Assembly (NCBI GenBank): GCA_029259845.1 | Contig: JAJDEI010000024.1 | Location: 1 to 52,940, forward strand | Reading direction: 5' to 3' | Source of the DNA: Planctomycetaceae bacterium | GTDB lineage: Bacteria; Planctomycetota; Planctomycetia; Planctomycetales; Planctomycetaceae | Length of the DNA stretch: 52,940 nt | Shown here: positions 18,289-29,900 of the stretch, in pieces | Layout of the letters: each line of letters opens with the position of its first letter | Numbering within the stretch: the stretch's first letter is position 1 | Program-made: the position numbers and the translations under genes | Notes under the pieces: generated by a model | What the model saw: the letters and a program-made list of their open reading frames with translations, nothing else | Told to the model about the DNA's origin: nothing | Database searches by the model: none

Positions 18289-18444
18289 ATGGCACGCGAG
18301 TACGTCTGGCTAGAATGCACGGAGTGCAGCAGTCGCAATTATCGAACTCAAAAGGAGACTCGCGGGACCGACCGGCTGGAGCTGAAGAAGTTCTGCCCGA
18401 AGGACCGCCGGCACACAGTGCACAAGGAGTCGCGGAAAAAGTGA
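18289..18444 (+). CDS. rpmG: Ribosomal protein bL33
   Basis: This 51-residue protein of the large subunit sits near the E site. The sequence [18 protein letters not shown] with [19 protein letters not shown] near the end is typical. The zinc knuckle of C-plus forms is incomplete: Cys 10, Cys 13 and Cys 36 are present, but the fourth position is Asp 39 (CPKD instead of CPxC). A hairpin with 8-base stem (18218-18225 with 18241-18248) lies in the spacer after tuf. The gene is followed by tRNA-Trp and secE, the usual bacterial order. Confidence 0.95.
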   Translation: MAREYVWLECTECSSRNYRTQKETRGTDRLELKKFCPKDRRHTVHKESRKK

Positions 18445-18540
18445 AAGGGCTTTCGGCGGTCAGCGACCAGCATTTCGTTTTGAATGGGCGTCGAGCCTTG
18501 GCTGGCTGACCGCCGGTGGCTGGGGCTGACCGCTCGGCAA

Positions 18541-18613
<73 letters not shown>

Positions 18614-18666
18614 CTATTGATTGACAGCGATTTGATTGTAGGACCCACAGGAAGTGGCAAGCTGAC

Positions 18667-19116
18667 ATGGCCCGAGCAACTGACAACGCGTCGTTCCTCA
18701 GCGTGCTGGCATCCGGCGCGCTGTATAAGCGGAACCAGGGCCGGCTTGCGCGACAACTGACCGGGCTGTCTGTGGTTGCGGTCGTGTTGTTCGGCGCTTG
18801 GTCGATGTCCAACACGATTCTTTCGGAATATGACCGCGCGATTAGCCTGGGAGTCCCCTTTGCTTTTGCCCTGCTGGGGATCTGGGTCGCGTATCGGCTC
18901 GTCAACTACCCCAAGTTCGCCGACTTTTTGATCTCGGTTGAAGCAGAGATGGACAAGGTGTCGTGGCCGGATCGTGCTTATCTGGTCCGCGCCACCGGCG
19001 TTGTGCTGATGGTGATGATCCTGATGGGGGCGTATCTCGCGGTTTGGGATATTGTCTGGTTTCAGTTTTTCGATTTCATCGGTTTTCTGGATATCGAAGC
19101 GCTGCGGGGCGGGTGA
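18667..19116 (+). CDS. secE: Protein translocase subunit SecE
   Basis: SecE clamps the SecY channel in the inner membrane. The 149-residue product is of the long form, with two extra N-terminal membrane segments (about 36-56 and 66-86). The conserved cytoplasmic amphipathic helix (VEAEMDKVSWPDRAYL, about 95-110) and the final membrane segment (about 112-135) follow. The N-terminus is basic. It lies directly upstream of nusG, as usual. Confidence 0.95.
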   Translation: MARATDNASFLSVLASGALYKRNQGRLARQLTGLSVVAVVLFGAWSMSNTILSEYDRAISLGVPFAFALLGIWVAYRLVNYPKFADFLISVEAEMDKVSWPDRAYLVRATGVVLMVMILMGAYLAVWDIVWFQFFDFIGFLDIEALRGG

Positions 19117-19210
19117 CGGCCACCGGAGGTGCGGCAACCGCGAAGAGTTCCGAAAATTCGTCGGGAAAGGGGACGCCCCTTTCTTGAAAACTTGCTCTCC
19201 ATGACAGAAG

Positions 19211-19891
19211 ATGTCTCGCCCAATGGACGAGAATTTGACCATGACCGACGAACCAACGGCCGCTCCGGACGAAGATGACCGGGCTGTGCCTGCGGACGAT
19301 GCGCTGGCGGATGGTGAGGCGGCGGATGGTGCGGCGTCCGGGGCCGGCTCCAAGCGGCAATGGTACGTTCTGAAGGTGCAGAGCAATCGCGAACGGACAA
19401 TTCGGGAGTCGATCCTCAAGCGGATCAAGCGGGAAGGGCTCGAAGAATACTTCGGTGAGGTGGTCATCCCCACGGAAAAAGTGGTGGAGACCAAAGGAGG
19501 CAAGAAGAAAGTTCGCGAGCAGAAGTTGTTCCCCGGTTACATGATGATCCAGATGGAGCTGAACGATGAGACATGGTATCTCATCCGCGACACCAGTGGG
19601 GTGGGTGATTTCACAGGGGCTGCCGGCAAGCCGATCGCCATGCAGGAGCATGAGATTCAGCGGATGCTCGGCGAACCAGGTGAGGGGCAGGATGCCGAAG
19701 CGGCCCAGCCGGTGGTCAAGTTCAGCGTGGTCGTCGGCGATGTCGTGAAGGTCAAGGAAGGGCCGTTCGAGAGTTTCGAGGGGTCGGTCGATTCGCTCGA
19801 TGAGACCAGCGGCAAGGTTAAGGTAATGATTGAGATTTTTGGCCGGTCCACGGAGGTCGAGCTGGAGCACTGGCAGGTCGAGAAGGTCTGA
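19211..19891 (+). CDS. nusG: Transcription termination/antitermination protein NusG
   Basis: NusG binds RNA polymerase and links it to Rho or the ribosome. The NGN domain starts at [14 protein letters not shown] (about 49) and contains FPGYMMIQM. The KOW domain follows with [21 protein letters not shown]. About 45 residues before the NGN domain are acidic and Ala-rich and probably disordered, an extension absent from E. coli NusG. Later in-frame ATGs at 19223 and 19241 are possible starts and would shorten this tail. Confidence 0.95.
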   Translation: MSRPMDENLTMTDEPTAAPDEDDRAVPADDALADGEAADGAASGAGSKRQWYVLKVQSNRERTIRESILKRIKREGLEEYFGEVVIPTEKVVETKGGKKKVREQKLFPGYMMIQMELNDETWYLIRDTSGVGDFTGAAGKPIAMQEHEIQRMLGEPGEGQDAEAAQPVVKFSVVVGDVVKVKEGPFESFEGSVDSLDETSGKVKVMIEIFGRSTEVELEHWQVEKV

Positions 19892-19943
19892 CGGGTTGGC
19901 GGGTTGGCGGGGTTCGACGGTTCGGCAGGTTGGCAGGGTTCGT
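19891..19943 (+). repeat. Short direct repeats before rplK
   Basis: GGGTTGGC-like words recur about five times in 50 bases between nusG and rplK, with small variations. Confidence 0.5.
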
Positions 19944-19979
19944 GGGTGTCACGTCTGCCTTTGATGCGAAGCAGATTTC

Positions 19980-20405
19980 ATGGCAAAGCAGGTCGTTGCA
20001 GAGATTAAGGTGCAGATCCCGGGCGGGCAGGCGACTCCTGCGCCTCCTGTGGGCACGGCTCTCGGTCCGCACGGTGTTAATATCGGGCAGTTTGTCCAGC
20101 AGTTCAACGACAAGACCAAGGACATGGCGGGCACAACGGTGCCGGTTGTGGTTACGGTCTACAACGACCGGACCTTTGAGTTCATCACTAAGAGTCCGCC
20201 GGCAGCCGTGTTGCTCAAGCAAGCGGCTCAGATCGCCAAAGGGTCCGGCAGCCCGAAAGCGGAAAAGGTGGGCACTGTTACTCAGGCCCAGTTGTTGGAA
20301 ATTGCCAAGACGAAATTTGAAGACATGAACGCGCCCAATCTGGAGCACGCCGCGCGCGTGATTGCCGGCACGGCTCGCAGTATGGGGTTGGAAGTGGTCG
20401 GTTGA
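19980..20405 (+). CDS. rplK: Ribosomal protein uL11
   Basis: uL11 forms the base of the L7/L12 stalk and the GTPase-associated centre with 23S rRNA. At 141 residues it has the normal length. The N-terminal domain holds the proline-rich switch ([21 protein letters not shown]) and the C-terminal rRNA-binding domain ends with [17 protein letters not shown]. It is the first of the rplK-rplA-rplJ-rplL group. Confidence 0.97.
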   Translation: MAKQVVAEIKVQIPGGQATPAPPVGTALGPHGVNIGQFVQQFNDKTKDMAGTTVPVVVTVYNDRTFEFITKSPPAAVLLKQAAQIAKGSGSPKAEKVGTVTQAQLLEIAKTKFEDMNAPNLEHAARVIAGTARSMGLEVVG

Positions 20406-20479
20406 TGTCAGGCAGCGGGCCGGGCGTGTCCCGGCGTCCTGTGTGTCGGTGAGTTTGGTTTATTTTTCTGGTGGCGGTG

Positions 20480-21187
20480 ATGGCAAAGAGTTCCAAGCGT
20501 CAAATCGCGATGCGTCAAAAGGCGGAGAGTGTCGGTGTCGTTGATGTCGGCGCGGCAGTATCTGCCCTGAAGGGCCTGGAGGGGTCGCTTCCCAAGGGGG
20601 CCAAGCCGTGTGGCTTCGACCAGAGTGTCGAGTTGGCGGTTCGCTTGGGCGTTGACCCCAAGCATGCCGACCAGATTGTGCGTGGCTCCATTGTGCTGCC
20701 TCATGGGATTGGCAAGTCGCAGCGTGTGCTCGTGTTTGCCCAGGGTGACAACGCGGCAACTGCCGAGGAGGCGGGCGCCGATTTTGTTGGAGCGAAGGAC
20801 TTGGCGGACAAGATCAAGGGCGGTTGGATGGGCTTTGACGTGGCGATTGCCACGCCGGACATGATGGGCGTCGTTGGTCCGCTGGGCCGCGTCCTGGGGC
20901 CGCGGGGCTTGATGCCGTCGCCCAAGGCGGGGACGGTCACGCAGGATGTGGCAACCGCCGTGAATGAATACAAGGCCGGCAAGGTGGAGTTCCGCTGTGA
21001 TAGTGCGGGGATAGTCCACTGTGTGGTCGGGAAGATGTCGTTCAGTGAAGAGCAGTTGTCAGAGAATATCGACGCGCTCATGAAGCTGATCCACTCACTG
21101 AGGCCTCAGGCGGCGAAGGGAACCTACGTGAGGAGCGTAACGGTCTCGGGGACCCAGACACCGGGAATTCGGGTGGTTGCCGCCTGA
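20480..21187 (+). CDS. rplA: Ribosomal protein uL1
   Basis: uL1 builds the mobile L1 stalk that helps release tRNA from the E site. In many bacteria it also represses its own mRNA. The 235-residue product has the central signature [21 protein letters not shown] and the end [22 protein letters not shown] at 20480 gives the typical MAKSSKRQ start; a GTG three codons upstream (20471) is also in frame. Confidence 0.97.
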   Translation: MAKSSKRQIAMRQKAESVGVVDVGAAVSALKGLEGSLPKGAKPCGFDQSVELAVRLGVDPKHADQIVRGSIVLPHGIGKSQRVLVFAQGDNAATAEEAGADFVGAKDLADKIKGGWMGFDVAIATPDMMGVVGPLGRVLGPRGLMPSPKAGTVTQDVATAVNEYKAGKVEFRCDSAGIVHCVVGKMSFSEEQLSENIDALMKLIHSLRPQAAKGTYVRSVTVSGTQTPGIRVVAA

Positions 21188-21272
21188 GTTGCGAGGTGGG
21201 TTGGGCATTTGCAGGCTTGCGGGCAGGCGACGTAATTGCGAACAGTCGAAGGGGAGGGGTCAGGCGGAACCG

Positions 21273-21827
21273 ATGAGCAAAGCTGTCAAAGAGATGTTGA
21301 TTCGCGACATTCAGGGCCGTCTGGGCGATTGCCGGGACCTCCTGGTGATCGACGCATCGCGGCTGGATGCCATTACGGACAATCGATTCCGGCTTGCGCT
21401 TCACGAGCAGGGCATTCAGATTCTGCAGGTGAAGAATACGCTGGTCCGCAAGGCCTTGGAGGCTTCCGGGCCGGGGGTGCTCGATCATTGTCTGGCGGGT
21501 CCGTCGGTCATCGTGTGGGGCGGCGAGGATGCTGTTGTCTTGTCGAAGGAGATCGCCAAGTGGGCGCGGGAGCTGGGGTCGCTGGAGATTAAGGGGGCTT
21601 CCATTGATGGCCAGCCGCTGGATGCGGCTGCTGTGGATGCGTTGAGCAAGAGCCCCGGCCGGCTGGAACTGATCTCGCAGATTTCCGGGCTGTTGCTGAG
21701 TCCGGGAGCCCGATTGTCGGGTGCCTTGCTCGGTCCTGGGGGCAGATTGCAGGGGCAGATTGCAGCACTGGCCGACACCGACGGCGACGGCAGTGAAGGC
21801 GACGAACAGGGCGATGCAGCCGCTTGA
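21273..21827 (+). CDS. rplJ: Ribosomal protein uL10
   Basis: uL10 anchors the L7/L12 dimers to the ribosome. The 184-residue product has the N-terminal rRNA-binding part ([25 protein letters not shown]) and a C-terminal helix for L7/L12 binding, followed by a short acidic tail ([14 protein letters not shown]). A strong ribosome binding site, GGGGAGGGG, lies about 16 bases upstream of the chosen ATG. The frame is open further upstream but does not resemble L10 there. Confidence 0.96.
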   Translation: MSKAVKEMLIRDIQGRLGDCRDLLVIDASRLDAITDNRFRLALHEQGIQILQVKNTLVRKALEASGPGVLDHCLAGPSVIVWGGEDAVVLSKEIAKWARELGSLEIKGASIDGQPLDAAAVDALSKSPGRLELISQISGLLLSPGARLSGALLGPGGRLQGQIAALADTDGDGSEGDEQGDAAA

Positions 21828-21934
21828 GGCTGCGAGGTTTTTCGGGAAGTTCAACCGCAAGGTCGAATCAGAAACATAGGCACCGGCCGGCACCGCATGG
21901 GTTTGGTCGGACTTTCTTAACGGGAGACAGAAAC

Positions 21935-22360
21935 ATGGCGACTGCAGAGGCAACCGAAACCGCGGCGACGGAGTTTGACGATTCGACCAAGCAGATGGGC
22001 GACCAGCTCGTCGGGCTGACGCTGTTGCAGGCGAAGGCGCTGTCAGACTACCTCAAGGAAGTTCATGGCATCGAGCCGGCGGGGGGAGGGGTCGTGATGG
22101 CCGCTCCCGCAGAGGGCGACGGTGACGGCGGCGGAGCTGCTGAGGAGCAGACCGAATTTGACGTGATCCTCACCGGTTTTGGCGATCAGAAAATCGGCGT
22201 GATTAAGGCCGTGCGTGCCATTACGAGCGTCGGATTGAAAGAGGCCAAAGAACTCGTCGAGAGTGCTCCCAGCCCCATCAAGGAAGGCGTCGACAAGGAC
22301 GAGGCCGAGAAACTCAAGAAAGAACTGGAAGACGCCGGCGCATCTGTCGAGCTCAAGTAA
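21935..22360 (+). CDS. rplL: Ribosomal protein bL12 (L7/L12)
   Basis: bL12 is the multi-copy stalk protein that recruits and stimulates translation GTPases. The N-terminal dimerisation helix pair ([20 protein letters not shown]) is preceded by about 22 extra residues. A short Gly/Ala hinge follows, then the canonical C-terminal domain ([31 protein letters not shown], and the end [13 protein letters not shown]). A GGGAGA ribosome binding site precedes the ATG. Confidence 0.97.
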   Translation: MATAEATETAATEFDDSTKQMGDQLVGLTLLQAKALSDYLKEVHGIEPAGGGVVMAAPAEGDGDGGGAAEEQTEFDVILTGFGDQKIGVIKAVRAITSVGLKEAKELVESAPSPIKEGVDKDEAEKLKKELEDAGASVELK

Positions 22361-23111
22361 TCCCGGCCTGTTCGGCGAGACGGCCAACTCGGAATCACTG
22401 CGAAGATTGAATAGCCGCGCCGTGGGCATTTGCAACTGCGTGACCGTTTGCAGTGGTTGAGCGGTTCGTGTTGTGCAGCTGCCGAGCATCCGGAATCCGC
22501 ATGTTCCGTCAGCGCCTCCATTTGGGGTGCTGCCGGGCAGGTGGTGCGGGCGACAGTGGCGTGTGGGTTTTTGGAAATATTTCCGATACATGCCGTGGGG
22601 CACTTGCCGAACGGCGCGTGATTTGCAATCATCACCGAGTCGTCGCACGCTGAGGGGAAGGGGATTCTCTCGGCGGATGCTGTTGCTGTGGGGATCTTCC
22701 GGGGTGACTATGCCGCCAACTGGAGTTGGCTCGACTGTTGTCGCCCCAATTTTGGGGCAGGCTGAGCGTTTGGGGGTGGGGTGCGCATTCGCAGCGCGCA
22801 TGGCCCGGTCGTTCATGGCGGCGCTGTATGGGGAAGGGTGTTTCTGTCCTGCGCTCTCACGGATTGCGGTGAGTTGGCGTGCAGGTCCTCTTTGTGCCGG
22901 TTGGCTCGGCGGTGCCTGTGCCATCAAGCGGGGGAGTCGGGTGCTCAGTTCGTAAGGGGGCCGTGCCTTTTCTTTGTTCGCTTATTGTCCGTGGATCCCG
23001 CGCGCAGCGGGTGATTTTCAGCGTGGCTGGTTGCTGTGGCCGTTTGTGTGGGTGCCAGTCCGGGACCCCACCTGAGACATTGACAGACTTTAGACTGACC
23101 GAGACTTAAGA
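22361..23111. other. Long spacer between rplL and rpoB
   Basis: In 750 bases I see no gene, no clear terminator and no convincing promoter. A perfect TTGACA at 23080-23085 has no acceptable -10 partner. In many bacteria this spacer carries an attenuator and RNA processing site, but nothing here proves one. Confidence 0.4.
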
Positions 23112-26100
23112 ATGCCGATTTCTGCTCAGCGGATCATTAAGACGGAAGGCGTGCGGAATTTTGGCCGTCTGCAGGGGAAGTTTGAACTCTCCGATCTGAC
23201 GGAGATTCAAACCGCGTCGTTCGACAAGTTTCTCCAGTACGACAAGAAACCGGATGCTCGTCGCGACCAGGGGCTTGAGGGGATTCTGCGCGAGATTTTC
23301 CCGATTGAAAGCTACGACGGGCAGTACCGCCTGGAGTATGTCAAGTACGAGTTGGGCCGCCCGCGGTACACGCCAATGGAGTGTCGTCAGTTGCGCCTGA
23401 CGTATGGGCGTCCTTTTCGCATCTGGCTGCGGCTGGTGAAGGAGCAGCCCATTGAGGAAGAGGTGTACTTGGGCGACATGCCGATCATGATCGGCGGAGG
23501 CGAGTTCATCATCAATGGGGCGGAGCGGGTTGTTGTCAGCCAGTTGCATCGGTCGCCGGGTGTCGACTTTGTGATGACCGCCGAGCCGGGTGACCGCGAG
23601 GTGTTTTCCTGCCGGGTGATTCCGGAGCGGGGGAGCTGGATCGAGCTTGTGGTCAGCAAGAAGGAGACCCTGGGGGTCCGCATCGATCAGAGCGGCAAGT
23701 TCTCCGCGATGACCCTGCTGCGGGCCATGGAGGCAGACTACGGCAGCGACACGGCGTTGCTCAAACTGTTCTATGACGTCAAGTCGGCCAAGGTGGTTAA
23801 GTCGAACGCGGGCGAGGCGTTGGTGGGCCAGTATGCGGCTGAAGACGTCGTTTATCCGCCCGGCCATGAGCGGTGTGGCGAGATCATCTGTGAGTGCTGC
23901 CACGTGATCACCGCCGAGCAGGCTGCTGAGATCGCCGAGTCGGGCCTGAAGGCGATCGAGGCGATCAGCAGTCCGGACGATTTGCTGATCCTGAACAGCG
24001 TGATCGAGGACAATACGCTCAGCCACGAAGAGGCGCTGTTGCGGATCTACCAGCGGCTTCGTCCGGGCAATCCGCCGCAGTTGGAAAAGGCTATCGACCT
24101 GTTCAAGGAGAAGTTCTTTGACGTCAATCGGTATCGCCTGGGCCGCGTGGGCCGGTTCCGCATCAACCGGAAATTCAATCAGGACATTCCCGACGACGAA
24201 ATGACGTTGCGGGCGGAAGATTTCGTGAGCGCGATCAGCTATTTGGTGCGGCTGCGAACGGGCGATCCCTCGGCCCATGTGGACGACATCGACAACCTGG
24301 GCAATCGTCGCTTGCGGACGATCGATGAGTTGGCGACGGATGAGATTCGCAAAGGGTTCCTGAAATTGCGGCGGACGGTTCAGGAGAGGATGAGCCTGAA
24401 GGACGTTGAGGAGATGACGCCGCGCACGCTGATCAACCCGAAGAGCGTTTCCGCTGCGATCGAGTTTTTCTTCGGTCGCAGCGAACTTTCGCAGGTTGTC
24501 GATCAGACGAATCCGCTCTCGATGCTGACGCACGAGCGTCGCCTGAGTGCTCTGGGGCCGGGCGGCCTGAACCGGAAACGGGCCGGATTTGAAGTGCGGG
24601 ACGTGCACATTTCCCACTACGGTCGCATCTGTCCGATTGAGACTCCGGAAGGGACGAACATCGGCTTGATTTCCAGCTTGAGCCTGTTTGCCAAGGTCGA
24701 TGACTACGGTTTTCTGATCACACCGTATCGGAAGGTCGACCGTGGCAAGGTGTTGGAGGAGATTGAATGGCTACGGGCCGACGAAGAGTCGGAGGTTTAC
24801 GTGGCCCCGGCGGACACTCCGGTCGAGAACGGGAAGATCTCTGAGGAGCGGGTGCTGGCGCGGTATCGGAACGACGTGCACTGGATGGAGTCCCAGCAGG
24901 TGCAGTTCATTGATGTTGCGCCGAGCCAGATGATCGGAATTTCGGCCGGGCTGATCCCGTTCCTCGAGCACGACGACGCCAACCGGGCGTTGATGGGTTC
25001 CAACATGCAGCGGCAGGCGGTGCCGCTGCTGATCACCGAACCTCCGATTGTGGGGACCGGGCTGGAAGAGCAGGTGCCGGTTTATTCCGGGATGGTGCAC
25101 CGCGCGGAGCGGGCGGGCAAGGTGACGTATGTTGATGCCAACGTGGTCGAAGTGGACGGCAAACGGTACCCGTTACGAAAGTTTACTGGCCTTAATGAGC
25201 GAACCTGCCTCAATCAAACACCGATTGTGGAGATGGGGCAGCGGGTCAAGAAGGGACAGATTCTATGTGACAGTGCTGCCAACCGAAATGGGATTCTGTC
25301 GTTGGGCCGCAATGTGCTGGTCGCGTTCATGTCGTGGGAAGGCTACAACTTTGAAGATGCCATCATCCTGTCGGAACGTCTCGTCAAGGACGATGTCTAC
25401 ACCTCGATTCATATCAACGAGTTCGACGTCGAGATCCGGGAGACCAAGCTGGGGCGTGAGGAATTCACCCGCGACATCCCCAATGTGAGCGAAAAGGCGC
25501 TGCGGCATCTGGACGAAGACGGAATTGTTGCGGTGGGGACACGGGTCGTTCCGGGCGACGTTCTCGTCGGCAAGGTCTCGCCGAAGGCGAAATCCGAGCT
25601 GACCCCGGAAGAGAAGTTGCTGCATGCGATCTTCGGGCGCGCCGGCGAGGATGTGAAGAACGAATCGCTGGAAGTTCCCAGCGGTGTCGACGGGATCGTG
25701 ATTCACACAGAGAAATTCGCCCGGAAGATGAGTCTGACGGAAGCGGAGCGAAAGGCCTACGACGGGGAGATTCGTAAGGCTGAGAAGGAGGCGCAGGAGC
25801 TGATTGCTGTGAAGTTCCTGGAATTCCTGGCGGAGCTGGAGCGTACGCTCGGCCGTCACCTGACGGACGAAGACGGCCGCGAAATCCGTTTGCTGGAAGA
25901 CCCCAAGGCGGTCACGGAGTTCGCCCGCGACTTCGACGCACAATTCGAGAAGCTGGACTTTCGCTCTCCTCAGAAGCAGTCCGACGCGAAGAAGGTGGTG
26001 AAGGAACTCTGGCCGATTGTCGAGGATGCGATCGAGAACGGTGACCATAAAATCAATACGTTGAAGCGGGGCGAAGAACTCCCCAGCGGTGTGCTGCAAA

Positions 26101-26828
26101 TGGTCAAGGTGTACGTTGCCTCGAAGCGTCAGATTTCCGTCGGCGATAAGATGGCCGGGCGGCACGGGAACAAAGGGGTGATCTCGAAGGTGCTGCCGGA
26201 AGCGGACATGCCGTATCTGGAGGACGGCACTCCGGTCGACATTATTCTCAACCCGCTGGGTGTGCCGAGCCGGATGAACGTGGGCCAGATTCTGGAGACC
26301 CATCTCGGTTGGGCGGCGTCCAAGCTGGGGTTCCGGGCGATCTGTCCGGTGTTTGACAGTTGCTCGGAAGAAGAGATGCGGCAGTGTCTCGAAGACGCCG
26401 GCCTTCCGGTCGATGGGAAATCGGTGTTGTATGACGGTCGGACGGGTGAGGCACTCGAACAGAAAGTGACCGTCGGCCTGATCTACATGCTCAAGCTGCA
26501 CCACTTGGTCGACGACAAGGTGCACGCCCGGGCGACCGGCCCGTACTCGCTGATCACGCAGCAGCCATTAGGCGGGAAAGCCCGTTTTGGCGGCCAGCGG
26601 TTTGGTGAGATGGAGGTATGGGCCCTGGAGGCCTACGGAGCGGCGTATATCCTCCAGGAACTGCTGACCGTCAAGAGTGATGACGTTGAAGGCCGCACAA
26701 AGATTTATGAGTCGATGGTCAAAGGCGAGAACACGCTCGAAGCGGGCACCCCCGCGAGCTTCGACGTGCTCAACAACGAGATTCGCGGCTTGTGCCTGAA
26801 CCTGCAACTGGAAAAGGCGCACGTGTAG
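23112..26828 (+). CDS. rpoB: RNA polymerase subunit beta
   Basis: The 1238-residue beta subunit forms one pincer of RNA polymerase and half of its active centre. Standard motifs are present: RPFRIWLRL and [24 protein letters not shown] in the N-terminal half, [36 protein letters not shown] in the fork, and [17 protein letters not shown] and [34 protein letters not shown] near the end. The rifampicin-pocket cluster reads [22 protein letters not shown], with Val where E. coli has Phe514. A Cys-rich stretch ([10 protein letters not shown], about 255-264) replaces the usual ETGEVLAEAG-like loop. rpoC follows closely. Confidence 0.98.
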   Translation: MPISAQRIIKTEGVRNFGRLQGKFELSDLTEIQTASFDKFLQYDKKPDARRDQGLEGILREIFPIESYDGQYRLEYVKYELGRPRYTPMECRQLRLTYGRPFRIWLRLVKEQPIEEEVYLGDMPIMIGGGEFIINGAERVVVSQLHRSPGVDFVMTAEPGDREVFSCRVIPERGSWIELVVSKKETLGVRIDQSGKFSAMTLLRAMEADYGSDTALLKLFYDVKSAKVVKSNAGEALVGQYAAEDVVYPPGHERCGEIICECCHVITAEQAAEIAESGLKAIEAISSPDDLLILNSVIEDNTLSHEEALLRIYQRLRPGNPPQLEKAIDLFKEKFFDVNRYRLGRVGRFRINRKFNQDIPDDEMTLRAEDFVSAISYLVRLRTGDPSAHVDDIDNLGNRRLRTIDELATDEIRKGFLKLRRTVQERMSLKDVEEMTPRTLINPKSVSAAIEFFFGRSELSQVVDQTNPLSMLTHERRLSALGPGGLNRKRAGFEVRDVHISHYGRICPIETPEGTNIGLISSLSLFAKVDDYGFLITPYRKVDRGKVLEEIEWLRADEESEVYVAPADTPVENGKISEERVLARYRNDVHWMESQQVQFIDVAPSQMIGISAGLIPFLEHDDANRALMGSNMQRQAVPLLITEPPIVGTGLEEQVPVYSGMVHRAERAGKVTYVDANVVEVDGKRYPLRKFTGLNERTCLNQTPIVEMGQRVKKGQILCDSAANRNGILSLGRNVLVAFMSWEGYNFEDAIILSERLVKDDVYTSIHINEFDVEIRETKLGREEFTRDIPNVSEKALRHLDEDGIVAVGTRVVPGDVLVGKVSPKAKSELTPEEKLLHAIFGRAGEDVKNESLEVPSGVDGIVIHTEKFARKMSLTEAERKAYDGEIRKAEKEAQELIAVKFLEFLAELERTLGRHLTDEDGREIRLLEDPKAVTEFARDFDAQFEKLDFRSPQKQSDAKKVVKELWPIVEDAIENGDHKINTLKRGEELPSGVLQMVKVYVASKRQISVGDKMAGRHGNKGVISKVLPEADMPYLEDGTPVDIILNPLGVPSRMNVGQILETHLGWAASKLGFRAICPVFDSCSEEEMRQCLEDAGLPVDGKSVLYDGRTGEALEQKVTVGLIYMLKLHHLVDDKVHARATGPYSLITQQPLGGKARFGGQRFGEMEVWALEAYGAAYILQELLTVKSDDVEGRTKIYESMVKGENTLEAGTPASFDVLNNEIRGLCLNLQLEKAHV

Positions 26829-26963
26829 TGGGCGGGATGGATGGCGGTCGCATCGGTCTCCCCGGTGACCGTTTCTCCCCGTCTTGACCGATTTCGAGCA
26901 CACGACCCGTGTGGGATTGCCCCACAAGACTACTCCCTCCTCCCTAATTCCCTGCTTCCAACT

Positions 26964-29900
26964 ATGAGCGCCGGCGAATCCGCTTACGATCGCGTTAACG
27001 ATTACGGTTCGGTCAAAATCGGGCTGGCGAGCCCGCACGATATTCGGAGTTGGTCTTTCGGCGAAGTCAAGAAGCCGGAGACGATCAATTACCGGACGTA
27101 CCGGCCTGAGCGCGACGGGCTGTTCTGCGAACGGATTTTTGGTCCGGAGAAGGACTGGGAGTGCGCTTGCGGCAAGTACCGCGGGATGAAGTACAAGGGC
27201 ATGATCTGCGACCGCTGCGGGGTGAAGGTGACCCACAGCCGCGTGCGCCGGAAGCGGATGGGGCACATTGAACTGGCAGCGCCGGTCGTGCATATCTGGT
27301 TTTTCAAGAGCATGCCCAGCCGGCTGGGCGCGCTCTTAAATATGAAGACGACGAGTCTGGAGAAGGTCGTCTATTTCCAGGATTACGTGGTCATCGACCC
27401 CGGCGACACCCCGCTGCAGATGTGCCAACTCCTCACCGAGGAGGACGCGCGGGAGGCACGCAACAAATACGGCGAGGGGTCGTTTGAAATCGAGATGGGG
27501 GCGGAGGCGGTTCTCAAGCTGCTGCAACAGCTCAACCTGGTCGAGCTTTCGGTCCAATTGCGTCAGGAGTTGCGGGAGACCGGCTCTCAGCAAAAAGCCA
27601 AGGACCTGATCAAGCGGCTCAAGATCGCCGAGGCCTTGCGGGACAGCGACAACCGTCCGGAGTGGACGGTGCTTGACGTGATCCCCGTAATTCCTCCCGA
27701 CTTGCGGCCGCTGGTGTTGTTGGATTCGGGCAACTTCGCCACGAGCGATCTCAACGACCTGTACCGGCGGATCATCAACCGCAACAACCGTCTCAAGAAA
27801 CTGGTCGACCTGAACGCGCCGGAGGTCATCGTCCGCAACGAAAAGCGGATGCTGCAGCAATCGGTCGACGCCCTGTTTGACAACAATCGCTGCAAGCGGC
27901 CCGTGCTCGGTTCTTCGAACCGTCCGCTCAAGTCGTTGACCGATATGATCAAAGGCAAGCAGGGGCGTTTCCGAGAGAACCTCCTGGGCAAACGCGTCGA
28001 CTATTCGGCACGGTCGGTGATCGTCGTCGGTCCGGAGTTGGAGCTCAACCAGTGCGGTTTGCCCAAGAAAATCGCGCTGGAGTTGTTCCAACCGTTTGTG
28101 ATTCGGCGGCTCAAGGAACTGGGCCATGCCGATACGATCAAGTCGGCCAAACGGATGCTGGAGCGCAAGGATGAAGAGGTTTGGGACATTCTTGACGAGG
28201 TGATCACGAACCATCCGGTGTTGCTCAACCGGGCCCCGACGTTACACCGCATGGGCATCCAGGCGTTCGAACCGATTCTGGTTGAAGGAAACGCGATCCG
28301 GGTGCACCCGCTCGTTTGCAAGGGCTTTAATGCCGACTTCGACGGGGACCAGATGGCGGTCCATCTGCCGTTATCGATTGAGGCCCAGGTCGAAGCGTCG
28401 ACGCTGATGATGTCCACTCACAACATCTTCAGCCCGGCGAACGGCCAGCCGATCATCACGCCGTCGCAGGACATCGTGATGGGGTGTGCCTACACGACGC
28501 TCAAGCGTGCGGGCCAGGTTGGCGAGGGAATGACATTCGCATCCGTACGGGAATTGGTGATGGCCTTCTCCCACGGCAAACTGTCGCGACATGCCATTAT
28601 CAAGCTTCGTTTGCGGAAGGACCGTCGTGTCAAAGGCGAGGGGGCCGAGGGTTACAAGCCGGGGGACATCATCGAGACGACCGTCGGCCGGGTGATGTTT
28701 AATGACATCCTGCCGGCCAGCATGTCATTTTATAACCTCACAATGAAGAGCCGCGACCTGTCGAATGTGATCTCCGACTGCTATCTCGAACTCGGCCGTT
28801 TGCAGACGATCCAACTGCTCGACGATATGAAACGGATCGGCTTCCACGAGTCGACTCTCAGCGGCCTGTCGTTCGCAACCAGTGACCTGGTGATGGCCCA
28901 GAATAAGGACCAGGAGATCTCCGAGGCCGAGCATGAAGTGCTCAAGCAACAGAAACTGTTCGAGCGCGGGATCATCACCAACCAGGAACGCTATAACAAG
29001 GTGCTCGATACCTGGACGCATTGCCGCGAGCAAATCACCAAGTCCATGATGGTCGAGCTGGAGAACGACATCCGTGAGGATGAGACGTACGTCAATCCGA
29101 TTTTCCTGATGTCGAATTCGGGTGCCCGGGGCGGCGTTGAACAAATTCGGCAGCTTGCCGGCATGCGCGGCCTGATGGCCAAGCCGAGTGGTGAGATTAT
29201 CGAAACGCCGATCAAGGCCAACTTTCGGGAAGGCCTGTCCGTGCTCGAGTACTTCAGTTCCACTCACGGGGCCCGCAAGGGGCTGGCGGACACAGCCCTC
29301 AAAACGGCCGACTCGGGATACCTGACCCGAAAACTGGCCGACATTTGTCAGAATGTCGTCGTCACGATGGAGGATTGCGGGACGACGAAAGGGGTCACGC
29401 GGGGCGTGTTGTACCGAGGCGAGAAAGTGGAAGTGAGTCTCGCCGATGCCATTCGAGGCCGCGTGAGCCGGACGAATATCGTCAACCCGATCACCGACGA
29501 AGTCATTGTCCGGGAAGACGAACTGATCACCGTCGAGATCGCCCGCAAGATCGAGGAGATGGGGCTGGAGCGGATCCAGGTTCGCAGTCCGATGGCGTGC
29601 GACGCCGAGTTGGGCATTTGCCGGCGATGTTACGGAATGGACCTGTCGACCGGGTCGCATGTCGAGGAAGGGCTGGCGGTCGGGATCATCGCCGCACAGT
29701 CGATCGGAGAGCCGGGGACGCAGCTGACGATGCGGACCTTCCACATTGGCGGCACTGCCAACCGTGACGTCGAGCAGAATGACCTGAAGTCGAAGAAGTC
29801 GGGCCGGGTCAAGTTTGCGCGTGTCCGCAGCGTGGTGAACTCCGAGGGGAAAAAGGTCGTCCTCACGCGGAACGGCGAAATCATCATCATCGACCCGAAA

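Noticed and set aside
23080-23108. Promoter for rpoB with perfect TTGACA
   Set aside because: No acceptable -10 element lies 15-19 bases downstream, and the site would end at the start codon.
23106-24617. Leftward open frame of 503 codons opposite rpoB
   Set aside because: It is an antisense shadow of rpoB with no recognisable motif.
25263-26525. Leftward open frame of 420 codons opposite rpoB
   Set aside because: It is an antisense shadow, as above.
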